Below are positions 1 through 6,691 of a stretch of 8,934 nucleotides of DNA, in pieces (position 1 is the first letter of the stretch; the number at the start of each line of letters is the position of its first letter). The notes beneath the pieces are model-generated. The model made no database searches, had not been told where the DNA came from, and was given only the letters and a program-made list of their open reading frames with translations. This DNA comes from Clostridia bacterium (GTDB lineage Bacteria; Bacillota_A; Clostridia; Oscillospirales; CAG-272). The stretch is taken from assembly GCA_017959485.1 (NCBI GenBank), contig JAGDAM010000225.1:1-8934 (forward strand), written 5' to 3'. The translations under genes were made by a program, and so were the position numbers.

Positions 1-1383
1 CAGCCGCTTTCCTACCGTGCCTTTGAAAGCCAGCCCGCAGACCGCCGCGGCGGCGCCTGTCCCGGGTATCGCAATCAGATACTTTAAAGAAACGAACAGG
101 AGCAGTATAATTCCGCCCGAGGCCATACCGATCCATCCGCTTCTTGAGAAGGTCAGCACGGTACAGACCGCGGTCGAAACCGAAGCGTAAACCGCCGCCC
201 TTCTCGCCCGTCCGGTATTCCTGAAGGAGCTGTAAAGAGTAAAAGGAAAGACGCAGTTAAGCCATGCGGCGCAAAAGTTGGGATTGTCGAAAACGGCGGT
301 AGAACGGCTGGTTATACCCGGGAAAAATGACGAGTCGGTCCATCCCGCCGGGGCAGCTCCCAGAATGAACTGAACGATACCCGCGGTCGATACGCAGAGA
401 GCGGAGAATGTGAGCGCGGACGCCAAGAAGGAAAGGCGTTTCGGGTCTCTCAGGAGATTGACCGACAGAGGGAATCCGAGCATCATCAGCGCCGTCGCGA
501 GAGCGGGCTGCACCGAGGTCGACGTGGGCGAAATCGATCCTAAAAGAACGCTCAGAAACAGGAGCCAGAAGACCGCCGAGCCGCTTGAAGAATAGAAGGA
601 TCTTCGTCCCGTGGCACATTTAAAGAGGAACCCGATAAGAACGCAAAACAGGAAATACCCGGTAAGCACGGTGGGCCTTTGAAACATGCCGAAAACAGGA
701 GAAACGCAAATCACTATTACGAATCCCGATTCGGGAAAAGCCGACAGAAAGAGACCTCCGAATACAAACAGAAGACAAGCCAGCACGGAAACGACTCCGA
801 ACGGATAGCAGAGAGCGCCGAGCAGCGCACCCGCGGCCGCAAGCGCCTGGCCCGAGCGGCGTCCGGTGCCCGTTTCGTCGAGACTGCCCGCTCTGACGCC
901 TATTTTTTCGATTAGAAAATCTCTGAGGAAGTAGCTTTCGGAGGCAAGCGAAGAAAGGGATCTGTCAGAAAACAGAAACGGGAGCGAAACCGTGAGCGGA
1001 AGCGCCGAGAGGACGATCGAACCGAGTCCCGGCTCGGCTCCCTCCATGAAATATTTCAGAAGAAGCGAAAGAAGCGCGACGAGCGAAAAGGCGGCCGCCG
1101 AACCCGCGACTGATTTGGAAGGGACCGAAACGATGAACCGCGATAGTTTGCCCGGGAGAGAAATGAAGAAAGAACTCTCGCAAACGGCGGCGAACTTCCG
1201 CTTGAGTCCCGCTCTCGTTTCGGTGCTCAGTCTCGCGCCTCGGAAGAGTGTTCCGCCGCGGTGAGCGGAAGAAGCCGTTACCGAAGCGCCGGCGGCCCTG
1301 CGCGCCGCGCCTGAGGCGCGGTCAAGCAGACGGGCGAGCGAAGAGAGGAAGCCCTTCGGCCTTTTATTCGGTTGACTGTCCAT
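1..1383 (-). CDS. O-antigen ligase/polymerase-like polytopic membrane protein (3' end outside window)
   Basis: The frame is open from the ATG at 1383 to the left edge (461 codons, no stop), so the C-terminus is missing. The first 90 or so residues are Arg/Ser/Ala-rich and probably cytoplasmic. About ten or more hydrophobic segments follow (for example near residues 93-112, 121-139, 180-216, 222-256, 270-283, 320-341, 397-413 and 422-440). Two stretches are typical of the Wzy/WaaL (O-antigen ligase, PF04932-like) superfamily: a W-x-D...R...FDNPN block at 348-369 followed by a hydrophobic helix, and LTFSRSGWIGM at 410-420. Family members transfer or polymerise lipid-linked glycans at the outer face of the membrane; the substrate here is unknown. 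The start overlaps the end of trmD by 20 bp in another frame and has a strong ribosome-binding site, so translational coupling is likely. The long basic N-terminal extension is unusual. I am confident of the superfamily, not of the substrate. Confidence 0.83.
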   Translation of the reverse strand, partial: MDSQPNKRPKGFLSSLARLLDRASGAARRAAGASVTASSAHRGGTLFRGARLSTETRAGLKRKFAAVCESSFFISLPGKLSRFIVSVPSKSVAGSAAAFSLVALLSLLLKYFMEGAEPGLGSIVLSALPLTVSLPFLFSDRSLSSLASESYFLRDFLIEKIGVRAGSLDETGTGRRSGQALAAAGALLGALCYPFGVVSVLACLLFVFGGLFLSAFPESGFVIVICVSPVFGMFQRPTVLTGYFLFCVLIGFLFKCATGRRSFYSSSGSAVFWLLFLSVLLGSISPTSTSVQPALATALMMLGFPLSVNLLRDPKRLSFLASALTFSALCVSTAGIVQFILGAAPAGWTDSSFFPGITSRSTAVFDNPNFCAAWLNCVFPFTLYSSFRNTGRARRAAVYASVSTAVCTVLTFSRSGWIGMASGGIILLLFVSLKYLIAIPGTGAAAAVCGLAFKGTVGKRL

Positions 1384-2083
1384 TTCCGGCTCCCCCTTTC
1401 AGATATTTTTCATAAAGATCCGGCCGCTGTCTTTTAGTCGTCTCGAGCGACGAGCGGCGGCGCCACTCCTCGATTTTTGCGTGATTCCCGGAGATCAGAA
1501 CTTCCGGCACGTCAACGCCGCGAAAACTATAGGGACGGGTATACTGAGCGTATTCAAGCAGACCGTCGAAGTGAGATTCGCGTTCGAAGCATTCGCTTGA
1601 GGAAAGCACTCCGGGGACGAGACGCGAGACTGCGTCCGCAAGGATACAGGCGGGCAGTTCGCCTCCGGTGACGACGTAATCGCCGACCGAAATCTCCTCG
1701 TCGCAGATTTCGTCGACGACACGCTGGTCTACGCCTTCGTAATGACCGCAAAGGATAATAATTCTTCCGTATCCGGAAAGGCGCACGACGTCGGGCTGCG
1801 AGAGCAGCCGGCCTTTCGGAGACATGTATACCGTATGAGCCGGTATATCGGAAGAGTCTCTCACCGCCTCAAAGCATCTGAAGACGGGGGGAGCGGCCAT
1901 CAGCATGCCCTTCCCTCCTCCGTAGGGAGTATCGTCAACGCGGCGGTTTCTGTCCTCGCTCCAGTCGCGTATGTTAAAACAGTTGACCTCTATGATCCCG
2001 GAAGACCTCGCCCTGCCTATGATGCTTTCCGACAGAACACGGTCGACAAGCTCGGGAAAAAGAGTCATTATGTCGAATCTCAT
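1364..2083 (-). CDS. trmD: tRNA (guanine-N1-)-methyltransferase TrmD
   Basis: TrmD methylates N1 of G37 in tRNAs that read C- or G-starting codons, using S-adenosylmethionine, and so prevents +1 frameshifting. It is a cytoplasmic dimer of the SPOUT (trefoil-knot) class. At 239 aa it has the usual length. Visible family motifs are the N-terminus MRFDIMTLFPELV, the loop DDTPYGGGKGM (50-60), the knot and SAM-binding segment LCGHYEGVDQR (111-121), ISVGDYVVTGGELP (131-144), FDGLLEYAQYTRP (172-184, whose Asp is probably the catalytic base) and VPEVLISGNHAKIEEWR in the C-terminal tRNA-binding domain. The ATG at 2083 shares one base with the rimM stop (TGATG), indicating translational coupling. An AAGGA lies 11 nt upstream. 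The C-terminal tail is short and Gly-rich and carries the ribosome-binding site of the next gene. The call is secure. Confidence 0.97.
   Translation of the reverse strand: MRFDIMTLFPELVDRVLSESIIGRARSSGIIEVNCFNIRDWSEDRNRRVDDTPYGGGKGMLMAAPPVFRCFEAVRDSSDIPAHTVYMSPKGRLLSQPDVVRLSGYGRIIILCGHYEGVDQRVVDEICDEEISVGDYVVTGGELPACILADAVSRLVPGVLSSSECFERESHFDGLLEYAQYTRPYSFRGVDVPEVLISGNHAKIEEWRRRSSLETTKRQRPDLYEKYLKGGAGNGQSTE
1390..1399 (-). promoter_or_regulatory. Shine-Dalgarno of the ligase-like gene, inside trmD
   Basis: On the minus strand AAAGGGGGAG lies six bases before the ATG at 1383, within the last codons of trmD. It fixes the start of the membrane-protein gene and shows that the 20-bp overlap is a genuine gene junction. 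Confidence 0.7.
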
Positions 2084-2610
2084 CAGTCGAACATTCCTTC
2101 AATCGGACTAACTGCGATTCCCTTCTCAAGATCTACCGACCTGACGAATTCGTCGACTGCCGGGATCATTCTCTCGCCGTCAGGAGTTTCAACGGTGTAT
2201 ATATCGGAAGCTCCTGCGTTGAAGACCTCCCTCACTTTGCCGTATACTTTTCCGGTCGAAGCGTCGTAGACCGGCAGACCGATCAGATCGGCGATAAAAA
2301 AACCGCCTTCGGGGACAGGTATGTCTTCTCTCCGCGCGTAGACGGTTGCTCCCTTGAGAGCTTCCGCGCTGTCGTGATCGTTAACGCCCTCGATGCTGCA
2401 GATGACGAATTTCTTGAAAACCGAAGCGGCTCCGACCTTCCTCGCGGTAAAACCGCCGTCGCTCCGTCTCAGATAAAGCGTACCGACCGAAGCCAGGACC
2501 TCGGGCGAATCGCACCAGGACTCAAGTTTGACCTTGCCGTTAACCCCGCGGGTGTTGATTATCCTGCCGCACTCGAGATATCGTTTGCTTTCGGTTTCTC
2601 CGCCTGCCAT
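2083..2610 (-). CDS. rimM: 16S rRNA processing protein RimM
   Basis: RimM binds ribosomal protein S19 and assists maturation of the 30S head and 16S rRNA. The 175-aa product shows the N-terminal RimM beta-barrel (GRIINTRGVNGKVKLESW, about 15-32), then a PRC-barrel domain (from FFIADLIGLPVYD, about 104, through GKVREVFNAGASDIYTV to MIPAVDEFVRSVD near the end). I chose the ATG at 2610 because AAGGAG lies exactly six bases upstream. An in-frame ATG exists at 2637, but it has no ribosome-binding site and lies at or upstream of the predicted transcription start (about 2633). The chosen start also gives the usual RimM length. The gene is first in a rimM-trmD-ligase-like operon. The rpsP and KH-domain genes that often precede rimM in Firmicutes are absent here; yajC diverges instead. 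Confidence 0.95.
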   Translation of the reverse strand: MAGGETESKRYLECGRIINTRGVNGKVKLESWCDSPEVLASVGTLYLRRSDGGFTARKVGAASVFKKFVICSIEGVNDHDSAEALKGATVYARREDIPVPEGGFFIADLIGLPVYDASTGKVYGKVREVFNAGASDIYTVETPDGERMIPAVDEFVRSVDLEKGIAVSPIEGMFD

Positions 2611-2616
2611 ATCATA

Positions 2617-2622
2617 CTCCTT
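2617..2622 (-). promoter_or_regulatory. Shine-Dalgarno deciding the rimM start
   Basis: AAGGAG on the minus strand sits six bases before the ATG at 2610. It supports this start over the longer in-frame alternative at 2637. Confidence 0.75.
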
Positions 2623-2639
2623 AAGCGTAATCATCATTT

Positions 2640-2668
2640 AGTATATCACAATTATCCCGAAAAAGCAA
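2640..2668 (-). promoter_or_regulatory. Predicted sigma-A-type promoter for rimM-trmD
   Basis: On the minus strand the -35 element is TTGCTT (2668-2663), followed by a 17-bp spacer and the -10 element TATACT (2645-2640). TGA immediately precedes the -10, which makes it an extended -10 (TGn). An A-rich tract lies directly upstream of the -35. The predicted start is near 2633, giving a leader of about 23 nt. Confidence 0.72.
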
Positions 2669-2704
2669 CTTTTTTAATTATGCGCTTTTTTACGGATTTT
2701 TTTC
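2669..2704. other. A/T-tract region between divergent promoters
   Basis: The 36 bp between the two -35 boxes carry three T tracts on the plus strand (2670-2675, 2686-2691, 2697-2703). The tracts abut both -35 elements, where UP elements (RNA polymerase alpha-subunit contacts) are usually found. They may also bend the DNA. I see no clear operator palindrome. Confidence 0.4.
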
Positions 2705-2733
2705 TTGATTGTTTGAATAATTTAGTGTATAAT
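2705..2733 (+). promoter_or_regulatory. Predicted sigma-A-type promoter for yajC and downstream genes
   Basis: The -35 element is TTGATT (2705-2710), followed by a 17-bp spacer and a consensus -10 TATAAT (2728-2733). The predicted transcription start is near 2740, leaving a leader of about 23 nt with a strong GGAGG. A T tract lies just upstream of the -35. Confidence 0.75.
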
Positions 2734-2762
2734 ATACTAAATAAATCCCTGCGGAGGAAGAA

Positions 2763-3122
2763 ATGCGATTCAATCTTCTCTCGGCCGAAGGCACAACGGG
2801 CGCCTTTGCCGAATTTTTCTCGAAATACGGAATGCTGATCATCATAGCGGTCATGCTCGTCCTGCTCTACTTTGTTATGTGGAGGCCTCAGCGCAAACAG
2901 GAAAAAGAGACCGCGAAAATGAGAAGCGAACTCAAGGTAGGCGACGAGATCGTAACGATAGGCGGCATCGTCGGAATAGTCATCTCCACCAACGGGAAGG
3001 ACGCCATAACGATAGTCTCCTCGAGAGACAGAACGAGGATTCAGATACTGCGCTCCGCGGTATCCCGCGTGCAGGTGCCGGCAGAGGCCCCCGCCGAGCA
3101 GCAGCCGGCCCCGAAGCAGTAA
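2763..3122 (+). CDS. yajC: Preprotein translocase subunit YajC
   Basis: YajC is a small inner-membrane partner of SecDF that associates with the SecYEG translocon. The 119-aa product has a short N-terminal segment, one transmembrane helix (about residues 23-40, MLIIIAVMLVLLYFVMW), then the family hallmark RPQRKQEKE. A small soluble domain follows, LKVGDEIVTIGGIVGIV and the continuing beta-rich region to about residue 107, with a Pro/Ala/Gln tail. GGAGG lies five bases before the ATG. YajC is usually linked to tgt and secDF; here neither is in the window, and the next genes encode two Sec-exported lipoproteins. No hairpin is evident in the 54 bp after its stop, so read-through into the binding-protein genes is plausible. 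Confidence 0.95.
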   Translation: MRFNLLSAEGTTGAFAEFFSKYGMLIIIAVMLVLLYFVMWRPQRKQEKETAKMRSELKVGDEIVTIGGIVGIVISTNGKDAITIVSSRDRTRIQILRSAVSRVQVPAEAPAEQQPAPKQ

Positions 3123-3176
3123 CCCGATTCCCTATTATTGTTCATCAATCATCCATTTTCACGGAGGAATTCATTT

Positions 3177-5045
3177 ATGAAAAAGCGTATTCCCGCGCTC
3201 CTTCTCGCGATTGTCTGCCTTCTGCTGACCGTGTCCGCGTGTCACGACAGAAAGATTGACGGCGACTTAATCAAGGGAGCGGAGATAAACGTATATCTCA
3301 ACGATCTTGTCTACGAGCTGGATCCCGCATACTGTCTCAACAACGATTCGGCATATCAGATGTGCGGCCTTCTTTACGATACGCTCTTCTACCTTGACGA
3401 AAACGGTAAGGTAAAAAAGTCGATCGTTGATAAGTACGAGATCGAAAAGAACGAGAAAAACGACGAGTACTCGATGCTGATAACTCTCAAGAGCGACAAC
3501 AAATGGTCGAACGGTGTCAACATCATCTGCGCCGACGACGTCGTTTTCGCCTGGAAACGTATTCTTGACCCCTCGATGAACAGCGACGCCGCCTGCCTCC
3601 TTTACGACATACTCAACGCACGCGAGGCCAAGAGGGGAGACTGCTCGATTGACGACGTCGGAATCTACGCCGTCGACACGCTGGTTCTCAAGATAGTTTT
3701 CGTTGGTGACATTGACTACGACGCGTTCATCCTCAACCTTACGAGCGTCGCTCTCGCTCCGCTCTGCGACGACGTCGTGTCAAGAAACGGCGACTGGTCG
3801 AAGAAACCCGCCACGACGGTCTGCTCGGGCGCTTTTATGCTCCGCCGCGTAAACTACGGATTTGACACCGGCAACGAAAAAGACAAATCCTACGCCACCA
3901 TGATCCTCGAGCGCAATCCCTACTTCAGACGCCCGAAGGACGCTAAATATCTCGACACTTCGGTCAAACCCTACCGCCTGATTATCAACTACGCGGACAG
4001 CAAGGAACAGCAGCTTGCCAACTTCCTTGACGGTTCCGGACTCGAAAAGGTCTTCTACATCGGCGACATTCCGATCTCTGTCAGACAGACTTACAAGGAC
4101 ACAGCCGACGTCCGCGACCTTATGAGCACCAACACCATTTATCTTAACGAAAACGCCGATATCGATAAGAGCGACGGAACGAAGGTGAAGCTCTTCGCAG
4201 ACAAGAACGTGCGTCTTGCTCTTTCAGCGGCAATCGACCGTCAGGCAATCGCCGACGCCGTCGTTTTCGCAAGACCGGCAGACGCTCTCGTACCTTACGG
4301 AGTATTTGAGACTTCAAGCCCGAAGCAGCTCTTCCGCAACGTCGGAGGAAGCGTTGTCTCTACGTCCGCAAATCTCGATAAAGCCCGCGAATATCTCAAT
4401 GCCGCCGGCATAAATCCCTCCGAATACAGCTTCACTCTTTCGGTCAGAGTCGAAGACGACGTTCACAATCTCATTTGTGAGAAGGTGGTCGAAGCCTGGA
4501 ACGCTCTCGGATTCAAAGTTACCCTCGACCCGGTACAGCTTGCCGTCAATGACGAAAAACTCGCCGGTGAAGACGTCAAGGACATCTACGACGACATCTT
4601 CGCCGAAAACTTCTATATCAACAAATATCAGGCTGCGGATATAGATCTTATAGCCAACACTCCGAACGCTTTCTCAGTCCTCGCTCCGTTTGCCTCGCAG
4701 TTCTCCGGACAGTCGCAGGACGTCACCGACGTTAACGCGGCCATCTCGCCCCACAGAACCGGATACCGGTCGGAAAGCTACGACGCGCTTATCGAACAGG
4801 TTTATGCCGCGGGGACGCTTGAGGAGAAAGCCGAACTCCTTCACCGCGCGGAAACCGAACTGCTCGGAGACATGCCGGTAATTCCGATAATCTTCAACCA
4901 GAACGCGACTCTGATCTCACCCGATCTGAAGGGCGTGACCGTCTCTTATTACGGATATCACGGATTTGCGAAAGTAACACAGAAGAGCTACCTCGATTAT
5001 ATCGAGACGACCGCCCCCGAAGAAACCACCAAATCCCCGAAATAA
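3177..5045 (+). CDS. ABC transporter substrate-binding lipoprotein, OppA/DppA family (SBP_bac_5)
   Basis: This is a surface lipoprotein that probably captures peptides or similar solutes for an ABC importer. The 622-aa product starts with a lipoprotein signal peptide (KKR, hydrophobic core, lipobox VSAC with Cys22 as the predicted lipidated residue). Family features include ELDPAYCLNNDSAY (47-60), LLYDTLFYLDENGKV, KWSNG...ADDVVFAWKRILDP (109-132), CSGAFMLRRV (216-225), VRLALSAAIDRQAIADAV (345-362), and near the C-terminus the stretch AELLHRAETELLGDMPVIPI. The C-terminal tail is Thr/Pro/Glu-rich. I chose the ATG at 3177 because GGAGG (3163-3167) precedes it and it begins the signal peptide; a TTG-initiated extension at 3138 is unlikely. 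It lies 54 bp after yajC and 35 bp before a second binding-protein gene. No permease or ATPase gene is nearby. Substrate specificity cannot be read from the sequence. Confidence 0.9.
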   Translation: MKKRIPALLLAIVCLLLTVSACHDRKIDGDLIKGAEINVYLNDLVYELDPAYCLNNDSAYQMCGLLYDTLFYLDENGKVKKSIVDKYEIEKNEKNDEYSMLITLKSDNKWSNGVNIICADDVVFAWKRILDPSMNSDAACLLYDILNAREAKRGDCSIDDVGIYAVDTLVLKIVFVGDIDYDAFILNLTSVALAPLCDDVVSRNGDWSKKPATTVCSGAFMLRRVNYGFDTGNEKDKSYATMILERNPYFRRPKDAKYLDTSVKPYRLIINYADSKEQQLANFLDGSGLEKVFYIGDIPISVRQTYKDTADVRDLMSTNTIYLNENADIDKSDGTKVKLFADKNVRLALSAAIDRQAIADAVVFARPADALVPYGVFETSSPKQLFRNVGGSVVSTSANLDKAREYLNAAGINPSEYSFTLSVRVEDDVHNLICEKVVEAWNALGFKVTLDPVQLAVNDEKLAGEDVKDIYDDIFAENFYINKYQAADIDLIANTPNAFSVLAPFASQFSGQSQDVTDVNAAISPHRTGYRSESYDALIEQVYAAGTLEEKAELLHRAETELLGDMPVIPIIFNQNATLISPDLKGVTVSYYGYHGFAKVTQKSYLDYIETTAPEETTKSPK

Positions 5046-5080
5046 TTATTAATTAAAAATTTGAAAGGAACAGCGAGACA

Positions 5081-6577
5081 ATGAAGAAAACGGTTAAAAT
5101 CATTTCCTTCCTTCTCACACTTCTCCTCGTCGGCTCGGTCCTGATCTCCTGTGCAAACAATACGGGAAACGAGACTACCGAACCGATCACGACCGCCGCG
5201 GTCGATGGTCCCTCCACAGACGACGAAGTGACCACCGAATCCGGAATAAAGTCCAACCTTCCCGCAGACCTCAAATACAACAAGACGGTAACCGTTCTTG
5301 TATGGAATGACGTCGAGCACGAGGAGTTCGACTCGGAGGGCCAGACCGGAGAGATCATCAACGACGCGATCTACGCCAGAAACCTCGCCGTTGAGGAAAT
5401 GCTCGGCCTGACCATCAACAACATCAGACGCGACGGTAACAGTGACAACAGGAACGCCTGGGCCACTCACCTCAAAGCCATTACCGACACCAACGACCCG
5501 ATCTACGACGCGGTGGCCGGATACTCCATTTCGGTCGCGCTCAACGCCGTTAAGGGCTCGCTTGCCAACCTGCTCAACGATGACGAGTTCAAGTATCTCG
5601 ATCTGAACCAGCCCTACTGGGCAAAGCTCCTTCAGAAGCAGTGCACCATCAAGGGTAAGCTCTTCTTCGCTTCGGGAGATATTTCCCTCAACGCTCTTGA
5701 GATGATGTACGTCTGCTTCGTCAACAGAACCATTCTTGAAAATCACAATCTTGAGAATCCTCAGAATCTCGTATCTACCAAGCAGTGGACTCTTGATAAA
5801 TTCCTTGAAATGTGCGAAGGCGTTTACGAGGGCATCGGCGACGTTCCCAACGAAGACACCGACACCTTCGGATACATGAGCTCCGGCATACATTTCGACC
5901 CGTGGTTCTACGCTTGCGGAGCTCTAATCTGCGAGACCGATTCAGAAGGTAATCTGATCGCCTCCGAGTCCTTCTCTCAGCCGAAACTTCAGGATACCCT
6001 CGAAAAGTTCCAGAAACTCTGGGGATCGAAAGACGGTCTCGTCGGATCCTCCGCCGGCAAGCACCAGCACGCCTTCAGAGACAACCGTCTGCTCTTCTGC
6101 ACCGAGCGCGCAAGATCCAGCCACAAGACTTTCGCCGCCAACCTCGACTGCAAGTTTTACGTTGTTCCCACTCCTCTCTATGACGAGAACCAGGATAACT
6201 ACTACACCTGCATGGGCAACCCCTTCACCCTCTTCGGTGTCGTAAGCACCTGTGAGGACCGCGAAATGTCCGGCGCCTTCCTTGAGGCGATGGCTTTTGC
6301 CGGATACGAATACATAACCCCCGCCGTCTTCGAGCTTTCGCTCAAGACGAGATACGTCGACGACCCAGTCTCCGCCGAGATGTACGACATCATCAGAGAG
6401 TCGGTCTCCTACGATCCCGGCCGTATCTTCTGCGACTCGCTTGCCGGACAGGATTCCTACAGAAAGGTGCTCGCCACCACTTCCGGAATCTGGACTACGG
6501 CAGCCAGTTCACTCGCCAAATCGCTCAATTCCAAACTCAAACAATTCAACAAGACCTTCGTCGATATCAAGGGCTGA
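5081..6577 (+). CDS. Extracellular solute-binding lipoprotein, sugar-type (family 1-like)
   Basis: The 498-aa product has a lipoprotein signal peptide ending in the lipobox LISC (Cys24 predicted lipidated). A Thr/Glu/Asp/Ser-rich linker of about 30 residues follows (25-55), which probably spaces the domain from the membrane. The folded part begins at KTVTVLVWND (68-77) and contains EIINDAIYARNLAVEEMLGL, a beta-strand and helix start typical of the substrate-binding proteins of ABC importers for sugars or oligosaccharides. This type is numerous in gut Clostridia, where many members have no neighbouring transporter genes. Aromatic residues are frequent (for example WFYACGAL, YYTCMGNPF), compatible with carbohydrate binding, but the ligand is not identifiable. 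AAAGGA lies about 11 nt before the ATG. The 35-bp gap to the upstream gene has no hairpin, so they are probably co-transcribed. A long open frame on the opposite strand is a codon-bias shadow. Confidence 0.83.
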   Translation: MKKTVKIISFLLTLLLVGSVLISCANNTGNETTEPITTAAVDGPSTDDEVTTESGIKSNLPADLKYNKTVTVLVWNDVEHEEFDSEGQTGEIINDAIYARNLAVEEMLGLTINNIRRDGNSDNRNAWATHLKAITDTNDPIYDAVAGYSISVALNAVKGSLANLLNDDEFKYLDLNQPYWAKLLQKQCTIKGKLFFASGDISLNALEMMYVCFVNRTILENHNLENPQNLVSTKQWTLDKFLEMCEGVYEGIGDVPNEDTDTFGYMSSGIHFDPWFYACGALICETDSEGNLIASESFSQPKLQDTLEKFQKLWGSKDGLVGSSAGKHQHAFRDNRLLFCTERARSSHKTFAANLDCKFYVVPTPLYDENQDNYYTCMGNPFTLFGVVSTCEDREMSGAFLEAMAFAGYEYITPAVFELSLKTRYVDDPVSAEMYDIIRESVSYDPGRIFCDSLAGQDSYRKVLATTSGIWTTAASSLAKSLNSKLKQFNKTFVDIKG

Positions 6578-6635
6578 TATTTGCGATACCAACGCGCAGG
6601 TTCCTTCGGGGCCTGCGCGTTAAATTGAAATATCA
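6575..6635 (+). terminator. Nested stem-loop after the binding-protein gene
   Basis: An inner perfect 10-bp stem, AACGCGCAGG (6591-6600) with CCTGCGCGTT (6612-6621), is extended by wobble and C-G pairs and capped by a possible C(UUCG)G tetraloop. An outer 8-bp stem pairs TGATATTT (6575-6582, including the stop codon) with AAATATCA (6628-6635). There is no real U tract, so it may be a weak terminator, or an mRNA 3'-end stabiliser or processing structure. Confidence 0.55.
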
Positions 6636-6638
6636 TAA

Positions 6639-6675
6639 GGGCTGTAAAGTAAGTCTGATGACTTTTTTACAGCCC
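6639..6675. terminator. Second hairpin at the convergent junction
   Basis: GGGCTGTAAA (6639-6648) pairs perfectly with TTTACAGCCC (6666-6675). An inner AAGT/ACTT extension leaves a six-base loop, and the arms contain T/A runs. It lies between two convergent transcription units, so it could act on either strand. Neither side has a proper U tract after the stem, so termination is inferred. Repeat-like use elsewhere in the genome cannot be judged from this window. Confidence 0.5.
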
Positions 6676-6691
6676 CGTATTTATTTGACTA

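Noticed and set aside
257..1264. Several short open frames on both strands over the left region (for example 257-619, 679-915, 992-1264).
   Set aside because: They are shadows of the continuous minus-strand membrane-protein frame from 1383 to the edge, which carries the O-antigen ligase signatures.
1742..2269. A 175-codon plus-strand open frame antisense to trmD and rimM.
   Set aside because: Both genes on the other strand are unambiguous; this frame has no ribosome-binding site or family features.
2660..2691. AAAAAGC...GCTTTTT inverted repeat as a terminator between the divergent genes.
   Set aside because: The stem is short and A/T-rich with a 17-nt loop, it overlaps the rimM -35 box, and no transcript should end there because both neighbours diverge.
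3531..4270. A 20-bp near-repeat (one mismatch) inside the OppA-type gene at 3531-3550 and 4251-4270.
   Set aside because: Both copies encode ADxVVFA in unrelated parts of the protein using preferred codons; there is no longer repeat around them.
4997..5893. A 298-codon open frame on the minus strand across the sugar-type binding-protein gene.
   Set aside because: It lies opposite a plus-strand gene with a clear lipoprotein signal and family pattern. Its product is low-complexity Val/Gly-rich without recognisable motifs, as expected from antisense to C-ending codon bias.
6639..6675. Possible ANTAR-binding RNA hairpin, because the loop is six bases.
   Set aside because: The loop is CTGATG (CATCAG on the other strand), lacking the A1 and G4 required by the known ANTAR motif, and it lies after, not before, the operon.
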